Assembly: GCA_036852015.1 (NCBI GenBank)
Contig: JAANDG010000289.1
Span: forward strand, 1-64,000
Reading direction: 5' to 3'
Length of the DNA: 64,000 nucleotides
DNA from: Pelodera strongyloides
Lineage: Eukaryota; Nematoda; Chromadorea; Rhabditida; Rhabditidae
Below are positions 33,001-40,546 of this stretch, in pieces. Each line of letters begins with the position of its first letter. Positions within the stretch are counted from its first letter, which is position 1. The position numbers and the translations under genes are program-made. A model generated the notes under the pieces. That model worked only from the letters and a program-made list of their open reading frames with translations. It did no database searches and had not been told where the DNA came from.

Positions 33001-35860
33001 GGGTAAGTCAGAAAGATACAGAATAAATAGAGTTGGGCTTAGGACTCCTCCCTGAGGAACACCAGAAGGTGCGGGATATTCATCAGAAAGCACATCATCT
33101 ACTTTTACACGAAAAGTTCTGTTCTCTAAGTAGGATTGAATCCAATGCACAAGTTGGGTTGGTAGTCCAAGAGACCGGATCTTATAAATCAACTTTTCAT
33201 GGCTCACAGAATCAAATGCTTTAGCTAAATCTATGTATATGACATCGACATAGCCTCCGTCATCAATTTGTTGCACATACATATGTTGGCATTCTAAGAG
33301 CTGGAGATCGAGACTTTTCCCTTTTACAAAACCGTATTGCTCAGGTGGAAGAATATTGAGCTTTTTGATCCATTTCTGAAGTTCTCTCAATACAAACTTT
33401 TCGAGACATTTGCTAGTGGAAGGTAAGATAGTAATTGGTCTGTAGTCAACAGGTAGCGTGGGATTTTTTGTTTTTGGAATCGGTGTGACAAGACCTTGTT
33501 TCCAAATATTAGGAACTACACCTTGCTCAAGAGATAGATTAAATATATACGACAATGGTTCTGCTAATTGTTGGCGACACTTTTTGAGGAATAATTGAGG
33601 AATTTTGTCAGAAGTATCAGATAAGGAGAACAACAGAATATATATACCAATCATGTAAGTTTTTTTTTATCAAAGCCAATTCGGGTCCATTTCTATTTAT
33701 AAGTTTATCCATGTGTAGAATCTGGCTAGCGGCCGGCCCCGCCGCTAGCCATTCTATGTAGAATATATCTCTGTATATGTGTTGTAGATGTTCGAAAGAT
33801 GCGCAGAGAATATAGCCATTATACTTTATCCTTGGACCATGGCCAAGAGCGTGCGCTCTTGGTCAGCGTAGCACACACAACACAACTGAAGTTAGTTGCA
33901 GTATGTGTTAGTAAACAACATAAGAGAGACAAGTGCAATTTATCTAAGAACGGCTAACTATAAAAATAACACACACACACACACCTAAGTACATAGTAAT
34001 TAATCACTTGCAACTTCTCCTCACTTACATCGCCCTCTCTCAACAAGAGCTGGACCCCAGCTCTTATTGAGATCGTCCATTAGATAAACACGACAAGGTC
34101 TTAACATCTATCAAATAAACAACATCAAGATCTTAACTTCAAAACGGCTAGAGTTGTGTGTCTTCTCACAAGATCTTAACAATTACAAGTTAGCATCTCA
34201 ACAATTTGGCTACATGTCAATTCAATTCAACAACAATGTCAGTTGTATCACAACATTAAAATAATAAAGTTAAAGTCTAGTACAATCTCCTAGAACAATG
34301 TTCAATTCCAATCAAAATAACGATTACAATTAAATACATAAGGACTAGTTACACTTCAGTGAGCCCTACTGGGTAACTTATATTATCATTATTTGCTTAT
34401 CCTCAACTGGCTAATGTGGGATCCGGCAAAATCCATGCTGCCCAACCACCCATCCTTAAATTGTTGCCGGGGATGTATCGCACACCATCTTAGCGGGGCT
34501 CATAAATATAATTATTTACATTCAATAATAATATCTCATCCCTAGCTCAGTTGGGTTGTCCTTATGGGGCTGCTTATCGTTATTACTTTCTTACACTCAA
34601 CTGGAAACCAACTCAAGAATATTGTTCAGTGACTAACGAAAGTACTAGATACTGTGTCTCATTTTCCTCTACTACATAAATATGAAACTTAGCTTCAGGC
34701 GGCAAGGTCGCAGCTCCTTTGCTTTTCTCAGTTGATCCTTGCACTTCGACTATCGACCCGATAGCAATATACATGAAGAGTAGAGAAGAGAGTATTGAAG
34801 ATGTCGACATAATATTAGTAGAGGGGCGATTACTAGCAGAATGTCGATATGGTTTTAAGATAGTTTCAAATATTGTTTAATGTTGTGGATTGCGTTGAAT
34901 TTAAGCAGAACGCAGAAGATGTAATTCGGGGTCTACCAAATAGATGGAATAGGCAGACCTCCGCGGTCGCCATGTAGAACTAATAACGACCATCCCTACC
35001 GCGGTCGCCATGTAGAATCTGGCTAGCGGCCGGCCCCGCCGCTAGCCATTCTATGTAGAATATATCTCTGTATATGTGTTGTAGATGTTCGAAAGATACA
35101 CAGAGAATATAGCCATTATACTTTATCCTTGGACCATGGCCAAGAGCGTGCGCTCTTGGTCAGCGTAGCACACACAACACAACTGAAGTTAGTTGCAGTA
35201 TGTGTTAGTAAACAACATAAGAGAGACAAGTGCAATTTATCTAAGAACGGCTAACTATAAAAATAACACACACACACACACCTAAGTACATAGTAATTAA
35301 TCACTTGCAACTTCTCCTCACTTACACATGTAAAGAAGAGAACACATAAAATACATATCGATTTATCCAAAACCATTTTCGTGGTTCAGACCCATTAGTA
35401 AACTATTTTTTTTCAGATGTCAACTCTCGGAATGCCTCTGCCCACTCCATCTCCTCAATTCTCATATTCCCCTCTCTCCGTCGGGGTCTCGTCCTCCTTC
35501 TACCCAGTGTCGTCCCTGGGTGGTCCCAAGTCACCAATGTTCGCGTTCCCACAACCTCCCCCTCAGTGTTTCCCAAGGCCTCCCTTCCCCTCCCACACCA
35601 GCCCCTCAACCTCAGCTTATTTCATTCCCAGCTCCTCCTCTTTCCAACGGCCCACTACGCTTTCCGTGCATAAATTACCCCTCCAACTGACCAGATCTAT
35701 AGAGGAGATGCTCCGTCCGCCTGGACTCTCGGCTGACGATCCATCATATAACAATCCACTATCGAAGGACTGGGCCGACTCGGTCGGCTACAGCACCCCT
35801 GTATTCAATAAGGAGATAGTGTCCAAGTTCTTCCCCGAGATTAACAGACGAGATCTATAG
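21034..35860 (+). CDS. Nuclear hormone receptor B (paralogue of A)
   Basis: A second HNF4-derived-type nuclear receptor. Thirteen exons join in phase: 21034-21078, 21482-21551, 22030-22113, 22326-22391, 23577-23712, 23911-24040, 24227-24364, 24673-24800, 24906-25045, 25216-25376, 25557-25703, 25857-25946, 35417-35860 (1,779 nt, 592 residues). The DNA-binding domain starts at about residue 19 (CAVCGDTPAKVHYGVLACFG), with P-box CFGCKGFF, second finger SCRYCRFRKCLQVGMNP and RPDRE. The ligand-binding-like region shares FFGNLLLLIP and other blocks with receptor A. A Gln-rich linker (IQQQ, QQMQQQ) precedes the last exon, which encodes a Pro/Ser-rich C-terminus. The donor after 23712 is a weak GTTGTT, chosen because it preserves phase and homology. 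The last intron (25947-35416) is 9,470 bp of nested retroelements. Splicing over it is inferred, and the last exon also begins with ATG. Confidence 0.9.
22838..23298. repeat. Long inverted repeat (foldback) in an intron of receptor B
   Basis: The left arm (about 22838-22940, beginning near GGGTCAATTCAAGTTGCACC and reaching AACATGCTC) reappears inverted at about 23167-23298 (GAGCATGTT ... GTGCAACTTAAATTGACCC). The arms are about 100-130 bp and diverged. The space between them holds a separate, better preserved MITE-like repeat, so the structure is nested. Confidence 0.7.
22990..23128. mobile_element. MITE-like element, family 2, with ~34-bp terminal inverted repeats
   Basis: It starts GGTACGCCAAACAGTGTTAC with AAGTGAAAATAGCG following, and ends CGCTATTTCCACTTGTAAC then AATGTTTGGCGTACC. 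The ends are near-perfect inverted repeats of about 34 bp enclosing a GC-rich 70-bp core. No coding capacity. It sits between the arms of the larger foldback. Confidence 0.75.
23313..23494. mobile_element. MITE-like element, family 1
   Basis: The left terminus ATCGGTATAACATCCGGTG then TTTGAAACGTGTCCTGGAC is matched in inverse by the right terminus GCATACGCTTCAAACTCCAC then AGTTATATCGCTTTA. The same terminal pattern occurs at 51.9 and 52.8 kb. It lies in the receptor B intron before the 23577 exon. Confidence 0.6.
26006..26261 (-). repeat. X element LTR (upstream copy, 3' LTR in element sense; continues 31006-31065)
   Basis: The LTR is interrupted by the BEL element. It contains two perfect stems: GGCTAGCGGC with GCCGCTAGCC near its end, and CCAAGAGCG with CGCTCTTGG in the middle. 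A (CA)n run lies just beyond the BEL insertion point. Confidence 0.85.
26262..26931 (+). repeat. BEL element 5' LTR (670 bp)
   Basis: TG...CA ends. An AATAAA polyadenylation motif lies at 26844-26849. The last 30 bases form a stem: CTGACTG, loop ACGGTG, CAGTCAG. No difference from the 3' LTR was noticed. Confidence 0.92.
26894..27198 (+). promoter_or_regulatory. Duplicated LTR-end/primer-binding-site modules resembling tRNA-Gly complement
   Basis: An 85-bp module at 26894-26978 is repeated identically at 27114-27198. It holds the last 38 bases of the LTR, then TTTGGTGCACCTGGGATCGA, AACCAGGACAAGA and CCCGCGTGGCAGGA. Complemented, this reads anticodon-arm sequence CCTGCCACGCGGG, a T-arm-like GGTTTCGATCCCAGG and ...TGCACCA, in the order found in the 3' half of animal tRNA-Gly(GCC). 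A variant module (TTTGGTACACCGTCC ... CCCGCGTGGCAGGA) lies between them at 27015-27118. Normal primer-binding sites cover only about 18 nt. Confidence 0.75.
27340..28737 (+). CDS. BEL/Pao-type Gag polyprotein (465 codons)
   Basis: The capsid-like structural protein of the retroelement. The N-terminal half is charged and coiled-coil-like, followed by a Pro/Ser-rich linker. From about residue 162 comes the block LPEIALPTFDGEVAKFAEFW ... LLKGPALTAV ... LIKDRFG, the arrangement of the DUF1759-type Gag domain of Pao/BEL elements. No CCHC knuckles are seen. The last ~70 residues (from YIWYTVQFKNDGY) are translated from a second copy of the leader module 27015-27118 and from a further diverged tRNA-like module, so the natural C-terminus is probably missing or replaced. 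The ATG at 27340 is the first in frame; a later Met at about residue 15 could also serve. It is flanked by the leader repeats upstream and a decayed segment downstream. Confidence 0.85.
   Translation: MSQLKLSSKKRAITMALTALNGILEQLRKYVDEQVQFPNDSRQLLLYIEGRKSHLNKGRSVIDQSRKSLKEKMEELFTNTDEGDADQVASTDEYAQRVERIEEECENLTFTMIERLEELATQQRISAELQRQASASAPPSRGPSPPVIPDARVQQPPANNFRLPEIALPTFDGEVAKFAEFWSAFEQAIHSNQSMTAPVKLQYLRTLLKGPALTAVRSQPFTAEGYRHTVDLIKDRFGSDGVVREELLKKLMSLQTPSVKGSAALLNIIEDLVRKLRDAGEPVDNQLFLETIIRKFSNEVIERVIEARLATPGPTTAENLMTVLRTAVNYLEMKDKFSTQLKAQPAEVKKQPEASANADRTPDRKEFGQKKNIFQPTDRSTYPQPAGNHQPPKYIWYTVQFKNDGYSTRPAWQDAFAAERILAVSYARDSLFLYFVRYIWCTWDSKPGKKSRVARTFFFDSILRR
28521..28720 (+). repeat. Additional tRNA-like modules inside the gag 3' end
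   Basis: 28521-28624 repeats the leader module 27015-27118 almost exactly (one T fewer near the end). A further diverged module follows at about 28653-28712: TTTGGTGCACCTGGGATTCC ... AAACCAGG ... CCCGTGTGGCAAGA. The element therefore holds at least five related modules. Confidence 0.8.
28738..29710 (+). other. Decayed BEL interior downstream of gag
   Basis: Short open pieces occur in several frames (for example TTFRVPCGST and VGDIRIVPIKLDG) but with stops. They may be a protease or pol remnant; I cannot assign them. The rest, to the purine tract at 29701-29710, is non-coding. No RT, RNase H or integrase motif is visible, so pol is absent rather than merely frameshifted. Confidence 0.6.
29711..30380 (+). 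repeat. BEL element 3' LTR (670 bp)
   Basis: Same length and, by eye, same sequence as 26262-26931. It is preceded by the purine-rich GGGCGGGAG expected at the plus-strand priming site. Confidence 0.92.
30385..31000 (+). repeat. Third BEL LTR, missing its first 54 bp
   Basis: 616 bp matching LTR positions 55-670. It is separated from the complete 3' LTR by TTTG, the first four bases of the element interior after an LTR. It looks like the outer LTR of a tandem element whose second interior was deleted, and the outer target duplication AATAA abuts it. Confidence 0.88.
31420..33628 (-). mobile_element. LINE (CR1/Jockey-type) fragment, 5'-truncated
   Basis: 2,209 bp lies exactly between the two 755-bp copies of repeat D. 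The coding strand is minus, so the 3' end is at 31420, ending in an A/T-rich AATATTCAAATA tail. Only the RT and downstream region remain; no endonuclease domain is present. The extreme length of the flanking repeats is unusual for a LINE target duplication. Confidence 0.75.
32091..33628 (-). pseudogene. Reverse transcriptase of non-LTR type, truncated and frameshifted
   Basis: The first open part (33628 to 32782) shows palm motifs in order: YRPITILPSTSKCLEK, QYGFVKGKS, YIDLAKAFDSVSH, SGVPQGGVLSPTLF and the catalytic FADDVKLF. It runs into a stop, while the second part, in another frame (about 32843 to 32091), continues with DLGVIFDESLSFSEHI and a C-terminal region typical of CR1/Jockey-type elements. 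The N-terminus is cut off at 33628; the Met at 33654 and its following residues come from duplicated host exon sequence, not from the element. Broken by at least one frameshift, so probably inactive. Confidence 0.85.
33629..34383. repeat. 755-bp direct repeat D, downstream copy (intact, empty BEL site)
   Basis: It matches 25921-26261 plus 31006-31419, with equal summed length. It contains a second copy of the receptor B exon end and splice donor (CAT|GTAAG at about 33654), the intron start, a full 316-bp X LTR (33714-34029) and X interior. TATAAAAATAACACAC at about 33960 is the unoccupied BEL target site. Confidence 0.92.
34613..34810 (-). CDS. Small ORF with signal-peptide-like start inside element X
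   Basis: A 65-residue ORF in the sense orientation of element X, starting about 190 bp after its primer-binding site. The first ~25 residues (MSTSSILSSLLFMYIAIGSI then VEVQG) have the polar-hydrophobic-small pattern of a signal peptide, followed by a short polar domain containing one NET glycosylation sequon. I do not recognise it. It could be a captured host exon, a remnant of an element gene, or chance; the stop codon may hide a splice donor and longer product. Its position as the only ORF in the element's coding orientation is what makes it worth listing. Confidence 0.35.
   Translation of the reverse strand: MSTSSILSSLLFMYIAIGSIVEVQGSTEKSKGAATLPPEAKFHIYVVEENETQYLVLSLVTEQYS
34961..35010 (-). 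promoter_or_regulatory. Two copies of the X element LTR-end/primer-binding-site junction
   Basis: On the minus strand TTCTACA|TGGCGACCGCGG occurs at the true LTR boundary (35010) and again 38 bp further in (34972-34961, preceded by GTTCTACA). TGGCGACCG resembles the tRNA-Arg-type site of some gypsy elements. Confidence 0.6.
35011..35326 (-). repeat. X element LTR (downstream copy, 5' LTR in element sense)
   Basis: 316 bp, complete, flanked on the right by CATG matching the left flank of the element. It differs from the other copies at a few bases (for example AGATACACAG against AGATGCGCAG). Confidence 0.88.
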
Positions 35861-36587
35861 TTTGGATTGGGTGATATTAGCAAATTTCAGAAGAACACTA
35901 CGGAACTTGATAAAGGCTTTTAGCTTCACATTCCCATTGAAATAAATTTCCTTTCGACTTTCAGTTACGCCAATGCGCGAAATAATATTTACGTTCAGTT
36001 CTCCAAAAATGGATTAAAAAGATAAACTCATCCCTGTGTGCAATTATGATAAAAGCGGGCAAATATTCGTGTTAATGTCTTTTTACCAATATTTATGAAA
36101 AATATTCAATATCGAATTTTGAGCAATGTTAGAGACAATGTTGGAGATTTTGAGCTTTGAGCAATAATGACTCTGCACTCAATAAATATCTATCACATTT
36201 TCTTTTGCATACGTCGTACTTGCATTTGTACTAAAAATATCCGGATTTGGTGTTTCTTGCGTAACCGCGTGTGTACAGTTGAAGTACATATGTGCGTGTG
36301 TAAAGCTTCAACAGTCAAAATAGGCAGGGTGTAGCATTCATTAACATTGCGAGCCTCGTTAACGATCGGGAAACACTTAAGTTATAGCATCCAATAAGGA
36401 AGTTTGTTCCATGCCCTAAAACTGCATCGTCCGCAAACGCAAAAGACGCATATTCTAATAAGACGAAGGATATAATAAACAGATTAACAAGCTCACATTC
36501 TAACGTTACCAAATAAGTCATTGCGCCAAAAAGCACAAACTACAAAGAAGGCAGTTTCTGTAAGTTTACAAAAAAGGTAAAAAGGTT
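35861..36587. other. Convergent intergenic region
   Basis: It lies between the stop of receptor B and the stop of the minus-strand gene. AATAAA near 36179 could serve as a polyadenylation signal for receptor B. Nothing else is recognisable. Confidence 0.5.
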
Positions 36588-39408
36588 TTAGGCTTTTTGG
36601 GGATGGTTTTCATTCTCCTTTGGTGGGTTGAGGTCGGGTCCGATTCTCTGCTTCTTGGGGTCGAAGGAGGGAAGATGTGTTTCAAAGTCAGCACTGGCAG
36701 CCACACTGAGCAACGCAAACTCGTTGATTGTCAGAGAAGCCTGAAATTTGAAATTGCACAAAAGAGTACGAAAGGGTACATAAGGTGTAAAAGGGAACGT
36801 TACCATTTTCTGTAGCAGCTGAATAAATTAGGAGATAGTAATTTGATTTGTGCCTTCGTTGTACGGCTATAATTCTCTATTTTTCTGCTGTTATCCAAAA
36901 AAATCCTATTAGAATACCGGGTCTGCGCTTGTCTTGATCTTTTCGGCTTCACAAAAAGCGGCCAACTCTTTTGAAACAGGAACATTGTCCATGAGGTGGC
37001 GCACGGTGTTGTACCATGGACGGGGAGCTTTGAATCTAAAGTTGGCCAGGCCATAAACCAAGGAGAGAAAACCAATTGTTCACTGTAAGTGTAAATATAA
37101 CCCAGACATAGCAAACTATTGGAAAAAGGGACTTTCGGTTTTCCCTTTAAATACGTCGGCTTTTAAATATATAATACAAGTTTATTCACCTTATATGCCT
37201 GACCACTGGTTTCCTATTAACTTTGAAGAAAAGTTCCGGATGCATAGGCCACTTTTTATTCCCCTAAATGATTGAAAATGAAATGGTGGCGTTCCTCAAG
37301 TTTGATTTTATATGTCGCTGCTTATTAAATAGACGATTTATAATCTGTATCCTTATGCATTAACGAATAAGCTACCTCAACCAAAGGCCCAACGGCTGGC
37401 ATTATCTCAATGGTCAACTTCAGAGACTTCAAGTCGCCAGCGTACCTTGTGATCTAAATATATGTGTTTAATTTGCCCGTTTTCTAATTGGAAATGTAGG
37501 CAAGTGAGAAAACCTTCAGTGACGAAATTTGGAGTGCAAGCCAGTGAGAATGGCGTGCAAACCAAACTGCGTTTGGCAACGTGGTGGAGTGCAAAACTGC
37601 AGGCGGAATGGAAATGGCGTGCAACTTGCCCGCCGATATCACGTCGCCTGCACGTGAAAAGCCCGAATCAAAATGGCGTGAGTACGGCGTGCAAGCGGTA
37701 ACCTTACATCTTTACGGTGTACAAGCGACAACGTTACTGCGGCGGGCAACTTGCACGTCAGAATCCAATCGCGTGTTGTTTTTTCCACTTTGCATGCACG
37801 CCGTAACGTTACAGCGGGTTTCCACGCTGTCGTAGTGTAAATTGGCAGACGTATCAGCATCTAGACCTTCATAGATTCGCATACATTAAAGGCTAATCTA
37901 TGATTCGATAAGGCTTCGATATGAAATCTCCAAAATCTTTTTTCAACACCTCCAGGTAGTGAGGTCTCTCGTCCGTCTGTACAAAGAAGTACGGGGTCCT
38001 ACAGCTCAATTTCTTTGCCGGTCCCTTTACCTAAACTATAATATTTAATGAACTCTTCGTTTCGGAATAATCATCAAAAATTTCCAATTAAGCGCCAGTC
38101 TAAATCCGTAGCAGCAACCGGACGATAGCGGTCATGTGTTTTTAGAAGCCAGAACGCAGCAATCATCTAGGATACCAATCTGCGAATCGACTGTACGTAC
38201 ACCGAAAACCGTACTTGAGGTAGAATTCCGCCCCACAAGGCTAGCTTGCCAAACTAGCTTAGGAATACAATACTTCAACAATTACTCGTTAGACAAGGTC
38301 AAAACTCACCCTGCAAACTATGGGAAATCCGCTCATATTCCAAACTTCGTGTGTGAATTCGGTCTTCGCTTCCGTGCACAGATATTTGATGTCAGGAATC
38401 ACTTGCACATCGATACACACCATTTTTCTGAAATTATGTTTTTCAGAGAGAGGGAGAGAGCGGGAGCGAGAGAGGGAGAGAGCGAGAGAGGGAGAGGGAG
38501 AGGGAGAGGGAGAGGGAGAGGGAGAGGGAGAGGGAGAGGGAGAGGGAGAGGGAGAGGGAGCGAGAGTGCGACACAGTGTGCGTGTGAGAGCGAACATAAA
38601 ATACGGCGCGAAACTTCCGCCAAATCGCCACGCAATATGTATTCGGCTAGGTGTGGACCCTAGTTCTTAGTTTTAGTGCACAAGTGGCGAACAAGTGGCT
38701 CGTCAACCGCACTCCCTCTAAAAAGCACGCCAACGTGGCGCGCAAAGTTTTCGTCGCTTACTCATTTTTGCTCTAGGTGCGCTGCGCGACTACATGATAA
38801 CTCACTCTGACAACTTGAAACATCCGAAATGATTTACATCGACCGCTGTGATGGCTGAAAATAAACGTTTTGATCGTAATTATGAGATTTTTATAGATTG
38901 GCATTCATATAAATTTTATAAAACTGCCATGGCATAAAAGTGTCGTCAATAAACAGTTTTTTCGATGCTAGCAAAGCTAGTAAAGAATGTGAAGAACGAT
39001 TTAGAAAATATTTAGGGAGTCGGGAGTAAATCCTTGGAAATCCAGTAATTCCAGGAAAACTCCTACCAAATGTATTGTTCGCGACTCCTTCGCCATCTCC
39101 GGTGACAGTGAGATCCGGACCCTCGGGGAGCTTCTCGGCCCCAGCTGAAAAAAAAAGAAAATTATAGAGCACACTAGTTACGGACCTCGACTCCAAATCT
39201 AGGCGATGCCAACGCGCTCCATGTCTTTGGAGCTCAGTGTCAGAGTAGAATAATGTGTTTTCAAGCAACCGTTTATGAACATTATGTGTGACTCGTACAC
39301 TTGCACTTTTGTTTGTTGTTAACTGTATTGAACATCCTTCATCACGACCAATCTATCTAAGCTGCTCAGCGCCCAATTGCCTATGAAAAACTCACGGGTT
39401 CCTGCCAT
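36588..39408 (-). CDS. Nine-exon gene for a 243-residue protein of unknown family
   Basis: Exons on the minus strand: 39408-39396, 39144-39067, 38854-38806, 38427-38310, 38012-37950, 37453-37376, 37251-37190, 37035-36918, 36740-36588. All junctions are GT/AG, every phase matches, and the sum is 732 nt. The start MAGT is preceded by an acceptor-like CAACCGCAG ending at 39419, a possible SL site. The product begins with an acidic segment (KLPEGPDLTVTGDGEGVANN), continues through compact blocks such as VCIDVQVIPDIKYLCTEA, TPYFFVQTDERPHYLE, WPMHPELFFKVN and APRPWYNTVRHLMD, and ends in a Lys/Pro-rich tail. No signal peptide or membrane span. I do not recognise the family and assign no function. 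The acceptor before 38012 (GGCAAAG) is weak and is chosen by phase. The intron before 38427 ends in a ~120-nt pyrimidine repeat. Confidence 0.78.
37500..37830. repeat. Repeated GGCGTGCAA/GTGCAA motifs within an intron
   Basis: GTGCAA or GGCGTGCAA variants recur many times at irregular spacing between 37525 and 37800, giving artefactual ORFs on both strands. The segment fills most of the intron between the exons at 38012-37950 and 37453-37376 of the minus-strand gene. Related GGCG-rich text occurs at 38590-38750 and 19680-19900. Confidence 0.55.
38447..38570. repeat. GAGAGG/GGGAGA microsatellite
   Basis: A perfect (GGGAGA)n run of about 12 units (about 38488-38560) follows imperfect GAGAGC repeats. 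On the minus strand it is (TCTCCC)n directly upstream of the 3' splice site at 38428. Confidence 0.9.
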
Positions 39409-40476
39409 GTTTCACAGCCTGCGGTTGCAAATGCAGCTGCGTTCGAAAACCTTATGCTAAATTATTTTTTACTGCATTATGCTAAACTGTTTTGCATTTA
39501 CTTATTTAAATACTCACAGCGCACGCTAGATACGTTTCACTGATATGATTTACAGTAGATTACCATTGTAAACTTTACCTCTCATTTTAGCCAATAATTA
39601 TTATTACTAACCCCGCCCAGAATAATGTTGTCTTATTTTATGAGTCCTCGAAATGCTCACATTCTCCACTGTCATATTCAGAGATCATAGTCGGAGTCTA
39701 TGGTCATGCAAGGGGTTTAATCGTGTTTCCCTTTAAAAATTGCATGTTAAACATTTAATTAGAGACTCAGAATGGTGGCGAGAAAGAGAGAAAATAGCGA
39801 GGGGCAGAGGAAAAGTGAGAGAAGAAAAAGAGGAACGTGTCAACACTCTGAGCCGGGAGTTTTTCCAACTTTGATCTATGAAATAGTCGGACCAAAGTAG
39901 AGAGAGGGAGAAACTATTGAAATGTTTCGAGGTTGATCGCGTTATGTAAACATTTCGGGAAACTCGTTTCTCCTTTATTTCTGCTGCTAAATTTTGCTTC
40001 GCGAGGAGTGAGTACATAGTCAGCTGAGAGAAACGTTTTCCTAAACATGTATAGGTTTTGGCAACATTTAAATCGCTCACACACCACAACAGTAGTCTAT
40101 TTTATTATTTGAAGGAAAACAACACAAGTGGAAGTGAAACGAAAGAATTCAATCATAGAAACTCATTCTTAGATTTTGGAACAGGATTTTGGAGTTTATG
40201 TGCCACCTTAGGGGCGTTCATATTTTGCTATGACAAAAATTTTCATCTCAGCTCATCAGCATCTGCTACTCACGGATTTCCACGAGTATTTCGTGACGGA
40301 GACGGAATTTACATAAAAGTACATAAAATGCTTCAATTACCATTTCATCTCAAGAGAAGCGGGATCCGCCTGCAAGAATCTATTATGAGACCAGTACAGT
40401 TGCGACCTGATCCAAATATCCCAAAATATCCCAACCAGGAAGTGAAAAAAAATCAAGGATCGAAGAAAAAATATGT

Positions 40477-40546
40477 GCGCCCTACGGAATCGAACCTCTG
40501 ACCAACTAGGGTGCCAGATGCATTATCCAATAGACCAACAGGGATC
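40477..40546 (-). tRNA. tRNA-like pseudogene (closest to Arg type)
   Basis: On the minus strand TGGTCTATTGGATAATGCAT resembles an A-box/D-arm and GGTTCGATTCC is a perfect B-box. The acceptor arms (GATCCCT with AGGGCGC) pair at five of seven positions. The anticodon stem pairs only with wobbles, and the expected U before the anticodon is absent (loop ...ACCCTA...), so a functional tRNA is unlikely. Confidence 0.5.

Larger units (their letters stand above)
34384..35010 (-). other. Interior of LTR element X
   Basis: Present once, between the downstream D copy and the X LTR at 35011. It holds the 65-codon ORF below and two primer-binding-site-like copies at its right end. No gag or pol motifs. 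Confidence 0.6.
26006..35326 (-). mobile_element. Non-autonomous LTR retrotransposon X, disrupted by later insertions
   Basis: LTRs of 316 bp begin TGTAGAATCTGGCTAGC and end CTTCTCCTCACTTACA on the plus strand, flanked by CATG target duplications (26002-26005 and 35327-35330). Without later insertions and the D duplication the element is about 1.6 kb. Read on the minus strand, the LTR at 35326-35011 is followed directly by TGGCGACCGCGG (34999-35010), a primer-binding-site candidate resembling the tRNA-Arg type used by some Ty3/gypsy elements. A purine tract GAGAGAGGGCGA precedes the other LTR (31065-26006). So X is oriented minus. It encodes no gag or pol; only a 65-codon ORF is seen. The two LTRs differ at only a few positions. 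Confidence 0.8.

Noticed and set aside
33629..33654. N-terminal MIGIYILLF of the RT ORF
   Set aside because: These residues are antisense translation of duplicated receptor B exon sequence, not part of the LINE protein.
38136..38670. 175- and 116-codon plus-strand ORFs
   Set aside because: They run through the GGGAGA microsatellite and are antisense to a splice-consistent exon of the minus-strand gene.
40058..40501. 147-codon plus-strand ORF
   Set aside because: No recognisable domain, and its 3' part overlaps the tRNA-like pseudogene on the other strand.
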